Origin: Euphorbia lathyris | Lineage: Eukaryota > Streptophyta > Magnoliopsida > Malpighiales > Euphorbiaceae | Reading direction: 5' to 3' | DNA length: 64,000 nucleotides | NCBI RefSeq assembly: GCF_963576675.1 | Contig: NC_088916.1 | Location: 13,926,501 to 13,990,500, forward strand | In this document: in pieces, positions 9,840 to 20,700 of the stretch | Numbering within the stretch: position 1 is the stretch's first letter | How the letters are laid out: each line of letters starts with the position of its first letter | Notes under the pieces: model-generated | What the model saw: the letters and a program-made list of their open reading frames with translations, nothing else | The model's database searches: none | Told to the model about the DNA's origin: nothing | Program-made: the position numbers and the translations under genes

Positions 9840-12800
9840 TTAAACATTTTTTTTGTAACTAATACATTAAATATGTTTTATATACAATTGATGTTTGGAA
9901 TGTCTGATGTAATAGTTAAATAACAATCAAATCAGCATTTTGAAATTTTTGCTAACATACGAGTAAAATTGATCTTGATTGAAAATATTAGGGATAAATT
10001 TATAAAATTTTATATGTTAGGGCCAAATCTACACTTATCCGAAAATGTGATAGTCAAATTTGGTACTCATCCCTACAAGAATTTCAAAAAGCTTATGAGA
10101 ATTAAATAATAAGCTTATGAGAATTAAATATAGTATCTCAAATAAAAAATTGTATTGTTATTATGAACAATAATAAGAAAAATGATAAGTTTGAAAACAT
10201 TACAGATACAAAACTGTAGTTTCAAGATATATTTTAAATCAATTTTATAAGTCTTTAAAAAAACTCAATTTTATAAGTAAAAATAGTGTATATATTTTTG
10301 AGAGATAATAATACGGGTAAATTATAAAATTGGATTATTTACATATTTATACTCATTACACGACCTATTATAAATCTATACTATTATTATGATTTGGAAA
10401 AAGTGTATAAAATCAACATTTCAAGAACTTAAGATCTAATTTAAGTGGCTGGAAACTTTTAACCATTCAAATCAATTTTAATTGGTTATTCTGTCTTATT
10501 CATATGGTAGAAACCACACCCCGATTTCATTTTATTTTATTTTTTTAGTAGTTCTTTAATAAAAATAATAATAATGAATAAACAAATTGAAATGTTTATT
10601 ATGAAAACAACATCGAGTTCTTCGCAAAAAAAACAACATTGAGTAATTTTATAATAAAGATTATATTAACTATCTACAATAACATTAAATGACAAAAGTG
10701 TCCCTAGTCTTTAAAGTAAATAACAAATTATTACAATTTACTATATTTTTTTCGATCAAACAATCTACTATATTAAATACAATTGTCTTTCAAAATTCAC
10801 AGATAGAATAAAATATGATTTTAGACAAGTTCATGTATATATACTGAGCAAATTTAAATGTCAATAGATTACCAATTAGGTTGGCTTGAGTAGTTAAGGA
10901 CATCAAGTCGCTTAAGTTAGATCTCAAATTCGAGTCAGGATCTACCTAAAAGGGGTCTGACGAGTATCGAATTGAAAAATCAGATAAACTATCAAAAAAA
11001 TTCCAATAAATTATTAAGCAAGTTTAGAGAGAAAAATAAAGGTTCTACTTCGATCGGTTAAATATATATTTTTTAATTTTAATTTTCTAGTTTTAGATTT
11101 TTCTTTTCCTTGTTTTAAAATGGTAAAAAAACATCACTAAACTCTCGATCTTTCATTTTTAAGTATACTAACCCTTGATTCTTTTACTTTTTTTTTATCA
11201 CATTAAGACTTTAATTATCAAATTGGTTAGTTGTGAATATCTAATACAGTTAAATAAAAGTGTTACTAATTTTATCTATGTTTGAAATGTATTTTTTACA
11301 GCTCAAAATAAGGTTTTTAGAGTTTTCCTATAGCCACATCACATATTAAAAACTGTTTCGAACTGTTAAAATTAAAATTTTCTAACACAGTTGAAATGAA
11401 TAACACTCTGTCAATCGAGTTTTATATTGAGAAAATAAAAGATTAGTAGCTTAATATATCTAATTAAAAAATCAAGGGCTAAATGTACTAAAAGAATAAA
11501 AGGTAAAGGCCTCAAAATAATTTTTGCCATTTTAAATTTTCAGCTAACCCGGATTTCCTGTTTGTCTGCATGTAAAAGCTTTAGTTGTCTTTTTGGTTTT
11601 TTTTTGCAAATCAGTTACATGCACAAAAATCCAAAAAGAAATTGATCAGGAAGTTACACGTAAAATAAAGATACTTAAAAAAATACGGCCATATTGGTCA
11701 TGTTCTAATGTTAGCGACTGAAATGGTCGCGAAGGAGTTCTAATTTCGTAGAATAAAGATACTTAAAAAAATACGGTCATATTGGTCATGTTCTAATGTT
11801 AGCGACTGAAATGGTCGCGAAGGAGTTTTAATTTCGTAGAATAAAGATACTTAAAAAAAAGACACCTAAAACAATTCAATTAAGTACATTTAAATTTGGA
11901 GTTTTAGAGGTCGAAATAAGGGTTTTAGAGTTTTTTTATAGTCATATCACATATTAAAAACTATTCCAAAATGTTAAAATTAAAAATTTATAACACAGTT
12001 GAAATGAATAACACTTTGTTAATCAAATTTTATATTCAGAAAATAAAAAATCAATAGCTTAATATGTCTAAATAAAAAATAAGAGCTAAATGTACTAAAA
12101 AAAATAAAAGATAGAGGCCTTAAAATAATTTTTACCATTTAAAATTGGCAGCTAACCAAGGATTTCCTCTTTCTCTGCATGTGAAGGTCTTTGTTGTCTT
12201 TTTGTTTTTTTTTCAAATCAGTTACATACACAAAAATCCAAAAAGAAATTGAGTAGGAAGTTACCCCGTACAAATAATAGGAAATCTTTGATTAAATTAC
12301 AATCATGGCAACTTAATTTTCCCTCATTTACCTTTTAGTATTTAAACTATTTTTTTTAAAGAAAAATATATCAACTTAAATTGACACGACAAATAGAGTA
12401 TATATCCTCTGATACAAATCGGTTAATCATTAAAAATATAGATAAATTATAATTATGGTACCTAAACTTTACTTTTTACACACTTAGATACGATCATAAT
12501 GGTCATATTCTAATATTAGCGACCGAAATGGTCGCAAAGTAGTTTTAATTTTGTAGAATAAAGATACTTAAGAAAACACACCTAAAACAATTCATTTAAG
12601 TACACTTAAATTTGGAGTATATCTTATTGATAATGTTGTTATAATCAGATCAGAAATTAAATTGGATTTTTAGTTGGATCAAATGTTATTTAGTTCAACC
12701 AAATGACTCAGTTTATCAGACTAAAAGACTTAATAAATAATATGTTATAAAAAAATAGTGCAAATTTAATCATATCATTTTTTTAGATGTGCAAATTTAC

Positions 12801-13017
12801 CCTTAACGTATAAAATAGTGCAATTTTATCCATAATATTGCCAAAAAGAAGACTAATTCTATCTATGTGTAACAGAAAATTTAAATAGACATGTTACTAC
12901 TATTTGATTCGTTATTTAATTATTGCATCGGACCTTTCAAACATTAATTATGCCCAAAATATTTATCTTGTTACTAACCTAGTTACAAACAACATTTTTT
13001 TTTATTCTATGGCAAAG
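9840..13017 (+). repeat. AT-rich duplicated unit, copy A
   Basis: This non-coding block is collinear with copies B and C. Shared landmarks include GATGTTTGGAATGTCTGATG (near 9890), a run around AACAATAATAAGAAAAATGA (10160), the pair ACTCTGTCAATCGAGTTTTA / TAACACAGTTGAAATGAATA (11390), and GTGCAAATTTACCCTTAACG (12790). It lacks the insertions present in B and C, so it supplies their empty sites, for example AGACTTAATAAATAAT at about 12724-12740. Internal duplications lengthen it relative to B. No gene is seen in it. Confidence 0.75.
11664..11839 (+). repeat. Two 88-bp direct tandem repeats inside copy A
   Basis: AATAAAGATACTTAAAAAAA begins units at 11664 and 11752 and a third partial unit at 11840. 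The two full units differ at about two positions (ACGGCCAT against ACGGTCAT, GTTCTAATT against GTTTTAATT), so the duplication is recent compared with the surrounding decay. Confidence 0.85.
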
Positions 13018-14890
13018 ATTGTGAGAATTAAATATAGTATTTCAAATAAAAAAATTTATTGTTATTATGAACAATAATAAGAAAAATGACAAGTTTGAAA
13101 TCATTCCAGGTACAATGTTGTTGTTCAAGATATATTTTAAATCAATTTTATAAAGTCTTTTAAAAAATCAATTTTATAAGTAAAAATAGTGTATATATTT
13201 TTGAGAGATAATAATACGGATAAAATACAAAATAGGTCTATTTACATGTTTATACTCATTATACCACCTATTATAAATCTATACTATTATTATGATTTTG
13301 AAAAAATGTATAAAATCAACATCCTAGGAACTCAAAATCTAGCTTAAGTGGCTGGAAGCCTTTAACCATTCAAGTCAACCTTAATTGATTCTCCTGTTTT
13401 ATTTATATGATAGAAACCGCACCTCAATTTCATTTTATTTTGTTTTTTGGTAGTTCTATAATAAATAAAAATGAATAATGAATAAATAAATTGAAATTTT
13501 TATTATGAAAATAACATCAAGTTCTTCGCAAAAAAAACATTGAGTAATTTTATATAACAAAGATTATATAAACGTTCTACAATAACGTTAAAAAATTTGA
13601 CAAAAGTGTCCTTCATCTTTAAAGTAAATAACAAATTATTACAATTTACTATATTAAATACAATTGTCTTTCAAAATTCATGTGATAGAATAAAATATGA
13701 TTTTAGACAAGTTAATGTGTATACACTAAGCAAGTTTAAATGTCAATAGATTATCAATTAAGTTGGCTTCAGTATAAGGACCTCAAGTAGCTTAAGTTAG
13801 GATCCACCTAAAGGATGTCTGACGAGCCTCGAATTAAGAAATCAGATAAACTATCAATAAATTCCAATAAATTATTAAGCAAGTTTAGAGAGAAAAATAA
13901 TAGTGAGTTAATTATCCAAATGTTGTACTTCGACCAGTTAAATATATATTTTTTAATTTTCATTTTCAAATTGGTTAGTTTTGAATATCTAATACAGTTA
14001 AACAAAAGTGTTACTAATTTTATCTATGTTTGAAATTATATTTTTTACATCTCGAAATAAGGTTTTTAGAGTTTTTCTATAGTCACGTCACATATTAAAA
14101 ACTGTTTCGAACTGTTAAAATTAAAAATTTCTAACGCAATTGAAATAAATAACACTCTGTTAATCGAGTTTATATTCAGAAAATAAAAGATCAGTAGCTT
14201 AATATGTTTAAATAAAAAAATAAAAGGCTAAATATACTAAAAAATAAAAGATAGAGACCTCAAAATAATTTTTGCCATTTAAAGTTTTCAGTTAACCCAG
14301 GATTTCCTCTTTCTCTGCATGTGAAAGTCTTCGTTGTCTTTTTGGTGTTTCTGCAAATCAGTTACATGCACAAAAATCCAAACAGAAATTGAGTAGGAAG
14401 TTACACGTAAAATAAGAGGGAATCTTTGGCTAAATTACAATCATAGTACCTAAATTTTTCCTCATTTACCTTTTAGTATTTAAACTTTATTTTCGTACAA
14501 AGAAAAATATATCAACTTAAATTGACACGATAAATAGAGTACATATCCTCAGCTACAATCAGTTAACCAGGTAAATTATAATCATGGTACCTAAATTTTA
14601 CCTTTTACACACTTAGATACCAATACTTTATTTTTGCATAAAAAATATGGACATAGTGGTCATGTTCTAATATTGGCAACTGAAATGGTCGCAAAAGAGT
14701 TTTAATTTTGTAGAATAAAGATACTTAAAAAAAGACACCTAAAACAATTCAATTAAGTACACTTAAATTTGGAGTATATCTTATTGATAATGTTGTTATA
14801 ACCGGATCAAACATCAAACTGGATTTATAGTTGGATCAAATGTCATTTGGTTCAACCAAATGACTCAGTTTTATCAGACTAAAAGACTTA
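13018..14890 (+). repeat. AT-rich duplicated unit, copy B, left part
   Basis: The text restarts at 13018 with GTGAGAATTAAATATAGTAT, matching copy A at about 10095, and stays collinear with it to AGACTAAAAGACTTA at 14876-14890, where two Harbinger-like elements intervene. The unit resumes at 27937. The 65-72 aa ORFs at 13808-14033 are opposite-strand chance frames. Confidence 0.75.
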
Positions 14891-15138
14891 GGCCCTGTTC
14901 TTTTTTACTTAATTTCAGCATAAGTAAGTTCAGTTCAGTTCAGTTGAGTTAAGTTCAGTTTAGTTCAGCAGCATTCAGTTCAGTTAAGTTAATTTCAGTT
15001 CAGTTAAATTCAATTAATTTAATTTCAGTAAGTATTATTATTTATTATAATTATAATTATGTATATATAATTTAATGTTATTTATATATAATTTATAATT
15101 TAGTATTATTTATATATAATTCATCATTATTTATTATA

Positions 15139-15486
15139 GGGAAAAGTACAAAAATAAACCTTGTGGTTTGACCCATTTTCGAACTGCACCCCTGTGGTTT
15201 AAAAGTTTGCAAGTTGGTACCATGAACTTCATTCCGTTAGCAAACATATACCAAATTGACTAACGGTGTTAAAAGTCAAAGGAAAAAGAGTTAATTTGGT
15301 CCTTATATTTATTTATTTTATAAATTAACTCCACTTATTATCTACTTACCACAAACAAACCCCAAAATTAAAAATAAGAATCAAATACACCATCTTCTTC
15401 ACTTCTCTTTTGATTTTTTTTTCTTTCTCACTCCTCTCCCAAAATTAAAAATAAGAATCAAATACATTCAATTAATTAGAATCCAC
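15139..15486 (+). repeat. Left terminal inverted repeat of the Pack-MULE
   Basis: This arm matches the reverse complement of 16258-16606 over essentially its whole length with only scattered differences (for example AAGTACAAAA against AAGTATAAAA). Confidence 0.85.
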
Positions 15487-16079
15487 GTGAATAGTAATTC
15501 ATAGCCCTTCTCAAAGTAGTCCTCACTGCCTCTTCCGTCAATGGTTCTGTCTCTTTCACTTTTACTTGACCCAACACTTCACCCAATCCATTGACGGAAG
15601 GAACCCAGAACAGGTCGCTACCGGTATCAAGCGCCACCATGAACTTCACTCTCGGCGTCCCTAACTCCACCGTCGTGTAATGCAAACTACAAAAATATCC
15701 ACCAGGAATTACTTCTATTTTATAATTAGCAAAAAAACAATTCAAGAATCAAATGGAAGAACGAAACGCACAATCCTAAAGAGCTAATTCGAAACGTGGT
15801 ATTCCCATCGGAGAAAGCAGGAGAATCTCCATTGGAGAGTTTACGACCGCGTAAGATATGATCACGGTGGGCCAATTCCTCATAGTACTCAAAACTTCGT
15901 TTAGCTGGCCATTTCCCTAAGTGGAAGTAGCCATTGACGGAAGCAGACCAGTTTTTAAGTGAATCGGAGAAACGATGGTGCATCTTGAAAGTGAAGATGC
16001 TCCGGCCATCGCAGGTTTGAGGAAGAACAGATACTGGAAGAAGCAAGAAAGTGAGCACGAACTTCAAAAAATACAGCAT
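15476..16079 (-). pseudogene. Captured aspartic protease (A1 family) gene fragment, two exons
   Basis: On the minus strand, exon 1 (16079-15772) encodes a hydrophobic signal peptide and the pro-region of a plant pepsin-like protease. A GT-AG intron (15771-15687) joins it in frame to exon 2 (15686-15476), which begins F-L-H-Y-T-T-V and carries the first catalytic motif, D-T-G-S-D-L-F-W-V-P. The homology then stops, and about 40 residues of unrelated sequence run to a stop inside the left inverted repeat, giving a predicted 172-aa product. A complete A1 protease has about 450-500 aa and a second catalytic Asp, which is missing here, so proteolysis is not expected. The retained intron shows capture from genomic DNA rather than from mRNA. 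Transcription is possible but cannot be judged. Confidence 0.75.
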
Positions 16080-16257
16080 CGTTTGAGAAAAAGATATGTA
16101 TTATAGAAAGAATAGCATGATTTGTTGAAGAACCCTAGCAGATCTTGGAATTGAGAGGGTAAAATGATAGTTCTTCTTTTTAAAGGGCTTTGTTTCTGTA
16201 TGGAAGTTGGAGGAAGTTGGAAACTGAAAGGGGCGGGTCTTTGAATTGATTGATGTA

Positions 16258-16606
16258 GTGGATTCTAATTAATTGAATGTATTTTATTCTTATTTTTAAT
16301 TTTGGGAGAGGAGTGAGAAAGAAAAAAAAAATCAAAAGAGAGGTGAAGAAGATGGTGTATTTGATTCTTATTTTTAATTTTGGGGTTTGTTTGTGGTAAG
16401 TAGATAATAAGGGGAATTAATTTATAAAATAAATAAATATAAGGACCAAATTAACTCTTTTTCCTTTGACTTTTAACACCGTTAGTCAATTTGGTATATG
16501 TTTGCTAACGGAATGAAGTTCATGGTACCAACTTGCAAACTTTTAAACCACAGGGGTGCAGTTCGAAAATGGGCCAAACCACAAGATTTATTTTTATACT
16601 TTTCCC
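16258..16606 (-). repeat. Right terminal inverted repeat of the Pack-MULE
   Basis: This is the inverse partner of 15139-15486, ending in TTTCCC next to a TA microsatellite. Confidence 0.85.

Positions 16607-16610
<4 letters not shown>

Positions 16611-16671
<61 letters not shown>
16611..16671. repeat. (TA)n microsatellite
   Basis: An uninterrupted run of about 30 TA dinucleotides directly follows the Pack-MULE. Confidence 0.95.
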
Positions 16672-16677
<6 letters not shown>

Positions 16678-17245
16678 CATTATTTATTGTAATTATAATT
16701 ATTTATATATAAAATATATCATTATATATATAATTTATTATAATTATAATTATTTGGTGCAGTTAAGTTAAGTTAAGTTCAGTTTAGTTCAGTAGCATTC
16801 AGTTCAGTTCAGTTCAGTTAATTTAATTTCAGTTAAGTTAATTTAATTTAATTTCAGTCAAAAAGAACAGGGCCTTAGGGCCTGTTTGGTTCATCTGTTA
16901 ATTAATAGCTGTTGTGGTTGCTGTTAGCTGTTTACAGTTGCAGTAAGCTGTTAGCTGTTGCTATTGGTTGTTTGCTATTAGTTGTTTAATTATTAGTGTT
17001 TAGTAAAATTATATTGAACTGTTACTATTCGAATTTAAAATGTCTAATATGGACATATTTTAAATTAATCAACAAAGAAATTATAAAAGGAATAAGGTGA
17101 AAAAATGTGCATAACGTTTACAACTAGGACCAATTTTACTATTAACGTCTAAAATGGTGCAATTTTACCCATAATGTTGGCAGTTAAGAGCAATTTCACC
17201 CCTAACATTGGCAAATCGAGTCAATTTCATACATTATTATAAAAT

Positions 17246-17724
17246 TGATAACATTAGGATATAATCATAAGGACCAAAAGGGGTAATTACCTTAAGATAT
17301 GCCACGTAGCAAAGGAAGCCGTCTGGCGGATCATCCTAGATCAGCTCTAAGAGATCCGTCGGCGGATCTCTTAGGCGAATCTCTCCATTTACCTAGATAA
17401 CGGATGGCCGCCGTCTCGGCCATAAATGATTATTAAATGAATCATTAAATAGTCTCAAACCGCCAAATTAAGAGTAACTTGTAACCGCCATTAAATGAGC
17501 ATTAATGGAGGCTTTCTAGTTACCTAGGGGTTACGAATTCTTCAACTATATATAGCCTACCTTTCCATGCTATCAAGGTACACTTACTTTTATATTCTCT
17601 AAGCTTCGTCAATATAGTTTATTCTCCCTATATTTTGCTAACTTTGGCATCGGAGTGTCCCCGGCCGATCCCAACGGCGCCTCACAGGGACGTGATCCGA
17701 TCAGAAGTTTCTCTTGTGTTATCA
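17246..17724 (+). repeat. 5' LTR of the Tat element (479 bp)
   Basis: It starts TGATAACA and ends TGTTATCA, an 8-bp perfect inverted end. A TATATATA box at 17547-17554 precedes the presumed transcription start. The GC-rich segment after it (GTCCCCGGCCGATCCCAACG, about 17658) is also present in the LTRs of the related element at 34142-40804. Confidence 0.93.
17547..17554 (+). promoter_or_regulatory. TATA box in the 5' LTR
   Basis: TATATATA in the context CAACTATATATAGCC is the likely core promoter for the genomic RNA of the Tat element; the same string occurs in the 3' LTR near 26967. Confidence 0.6.
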
Positions 17725-17726
17725 AT

Positions 17727-17741
17727 TGGTGCGGTGAAGGT
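17727..17741 (+). other. Primer binding site
   Basis: TGGTGCGGTGAAGGT begins two bases after the 5' LTR, the position of the tRNA primer site. The same string follows the 5' LTR of the 34142-40804 element. I cannot name the tRNA with confidence. Confidence 0.7.
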
Positions 17742-17788
17742 GGAATCCTTGATCAAATAAAGGATTTTTTCGTTCACAGTGAAACATC

Positions 17789-20700
17789 ATGACCGATGAA
17801 GGACCAAATCCCTCCTCTGGGATTGAATCACCGATAATTACACCATCTAGTGCTGGACGCATAAGCACAACTGCTCCTACAATAAATATTGATGGAAATA
17901 TGCCCACTGCCTCTTTCATCGATATGTGTGTTCAGGATATTGAGGCACGATATGGACTTGAGATAGGGAACCGCCTACGGGCATCCATGACTATCCCTCC
18001 GCGTTGGAGTACAATATCTACGACATCTGTCTCATCCTTACCTCCTTTAAACTTTGGTCTGGGACCGGGTGCCCATGGCTCTTCATTCCTTCAAGCTCAT
18101 AATATTGATTCTATAATAACCACTACGGCACCAGGTGACAGACGACAGGTTAACAGGGAGTTATTTCCTGGCGAGGGAAGTCGAAGGAATGATACGGTCC
18201 CTCCTGGCGGATCGGGGGTTCCAAGGTTTAGTCTCGATGGACCAAATGTACCCAGGCGTCCGCGGACAAATTCGTCTCTTGGCGGATTCAAGGAGCCCAT
18301 GCGTAAAAAGCATAAAAAGAATAAAAATAAGCGAGCAGGATCCCCACGCCGTGGCAGATCTCCTCCATCTACTGGTCGTAGAAGAAGTAAAAGGCCAGAA
18401 ATAACATCTCATATAGGTGGACCACCGCCGCATCCATCTTCGGGAACTGTTGGACACACCTCGTCAGGAGGCCAACAAGGAGGAAATGGTCCAACTCCAC
18501 CAGGCAGAGGAGGTAGTGGAGGAGATGGGGGAGGAAGGGGAGGGAACGGATGTGGTAATGCAGGAAGACATTCGCCATCAGATCCATCGTCTGAGTCAAG
18601 TTCTTCTTCTTCTTCTTCTCCAAGTAAATCGCCACGAAGGGGTCGCCCTAGGGCGGATCCGAAGAATTTTGATGATAGGGTGAGGGCCCTAGTACTCCAA
18701 ATGAACGAAGAAAATGCTAGGCATAATCCATTCGCCAATAGGGATTCGCCTTTTGCAGCCTGGATCGAGGCAGAGGAAACCGACAGAGCTTTCAAGATTC
18801 CCAACCTTGCGATATACACAGGCAAAGATAATCCGGAGGCTCATATTCGAAAATATCGAATCTTAGCCAGACTCAATAGAGCTACTGAACCCGTGCTTTG
18901 CAAAATGTTTGTCACCACACTAGGAGGTCCAGCTTATTTGTGGTTTCAATCTTTACCTCCAGGCTCAATAAACAGCTTTGATCAATTGAGCAGGGAATTT
19001 TGTGCAAAATTTGCTGGATGCATCCCTACAGTGGTGAAATCCGGAAAGCTTTTCGAATTAAAGCAAAAGGCGAATGAGCCCCTCCGAGATTATGTGGACA
19101 CTTTCAACCAGTTGTGTATACAAATAGTTGATGTCGATATCTCCGTAGCTGTGGAATGTTTCGTGAGAAACACTACATGTAAAAGTTTACAAGAGGACCT
19201 CATCCGCAAAAAGCCTACCAGCATGGCAGAGTTGATGGAGCGTTGCAAAGACTTTATAGAGGTTGACGATATTCGCCGAGGTTCTCCATCATCGCCAAAA
19301 AAAGACAAAGGCGAATCTCGTCCCCAAGATTGGGACAGAGACAAACGTCAAGATTCTTCTTCTCGGAGCAAACGAAGGGATTCTAGGAACAAATCAACGT
19401 TTGTCACTTCCTTCACACCTCTCAATGCTTCTAAGAGCGAGGTTCTTATGTGGATCGAGAATAGTCAACACAAATGGAGCATTTCATACCCCGTGCCAAA
19501 AGGAGGGGAGTACACCAATAAAGGAAAGAATCCTAAAAATTATTGCAAGTATCACAGGAAAAATGGCCATGATACAGACGCTTGCTGGGAGTTAGCTCGA
19601 GAAATTGAGCGACTCATTGAAAGAGGAAAGTTGGATCGGTTCATCCAAACAGAAGGAAAGGAAGATGATAGATCCAAGGAGGACCCAAAGAAGAAAGGAA
19701 AGGGTACCATCAATGTCATAGCAGGCGGACCTGGCTATCAGCCAGCATTGAAAAAGGCGAAGACAACCACCCTTGATAAGACATCGCTAAACCGCCCCTT
19801 CTCGGATGCGGGTCCTGAGATTTTACCCCATGCGGACGCACTGGTCGTCACTATGACGGTCGAAGGTTGGGAGATGAAGAGGGTAATGATCGATACGGGA
19901 AGTTCATGTAATGTCATTACCCGAGGAGCATTCGCCAGACTCCGGATTGATCCCGTCCAGGTGGAGCCAACGGTGGTTGACATTTTGGGAGTGACAGGTC
20001 ATACCATTCAGACGAAAGGCCAAGTAACTTTGGATTGTGAGCTTGCTGATAATGATCAAGTTTGGAGAGGAGATTTGGAGTTCTCGATCTTGGATGGACA
20101 ATTAGCTTATAAAATTATCCTTGGACGACCTTTTATCTCCGAAGTTGCAGCTCTTATCTCTATTCGCCATTTGACACTTTACATTCCCACGGTCAAGGGA
20201 GGTGTGATGGTCAAAGGTTGTCAAAAGGTAGCCCAAGAAACATATACGGCATCCTTAACGATTCGCCCTCAATCTAAAGAAGAAGATGAGGAAGAGCGTG
20301 TCACAATGGCCCTAGGTGAAACCGAAATGTACTTTGTGGCAGAAGAGAAGCAGGTGCGAATAGCTAAGGGGCTACAGGGCAAGATCCGGGATGCGATCAC
20401 CAAAGTACTTTGTGAAGCTGAAGATGTCTTTGCATGGAAGGACGAAGTTGTCCCGGGAATCAGCCCATATGTGATCACCCACAAGCTTAACATCGATAAA
20501 GATGCAGTTCCTGTGGCTCAGAAGCGGAGAAATCATGGTCCAGAAAGGCAAAAAGCGATAGAAGAAGAAATCGCCAAGCTCCAAAAGGCGGATGCCATTG
20601 AGGAAGTACTTTACACTCAGTGGTTGGCGAACGTAGTGCTAGTCAAGAAAGCTGGCGGATCTTACCGCATGTGCATTGACTTTACGGATCTCAATAAAGC

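Larger units (their letters stand above)
15139..16606 (-). mobile_element. Pack-MULE-like element with about 350-bp terminal inverted repeats
   Basis: Two arms, 15139-15486 and 16258-16606, are near-perfect inverted copies beginning GGGAAAAGTA and ending TACTTTTCCC. A 771-bp centre holds host-gene-like DNA with an intron (15476-16079). TATTATA flanks both ends (15132-15138 and 16607-16613), a possible partial target duplication next to a TA microsatellite. No transposase is encoded. Long inverted repeats around captured genomic gene fragments are the definition of Pack-MULEs. Confidence 0.75.
14891..16874. mobile_element. Harbinger/Tourist-like element 1 (host of the Pack-MULE)
   Basis: The ends are GGCCCTGTTCTTTTT and its inverse AAAAAGAACAGGGCC, flanked on both sides by TTA (14888-14890 and 16875-16877), the usual PIF/Harbinger target duplication. 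Copies A and C lack the insertion. Its own DNA is only about 510 bp, rich in AGTTCAGTTCAGTT, and has no transposase. The rest is a later insertion at 15139-16606. Confidence 0.8.

Noticed and set aside
13808..14033. Paired opposite-strand ORFs in copy B
   Set aside because: Not conserved as open frames in copies A and C; AT-rich chance.
18161..18825. Several ORFs opposite or out of frame with Gag
   Set aside because: Shadows of the long gag-pol frame in its low-complexity Gly/Ser-rich part.
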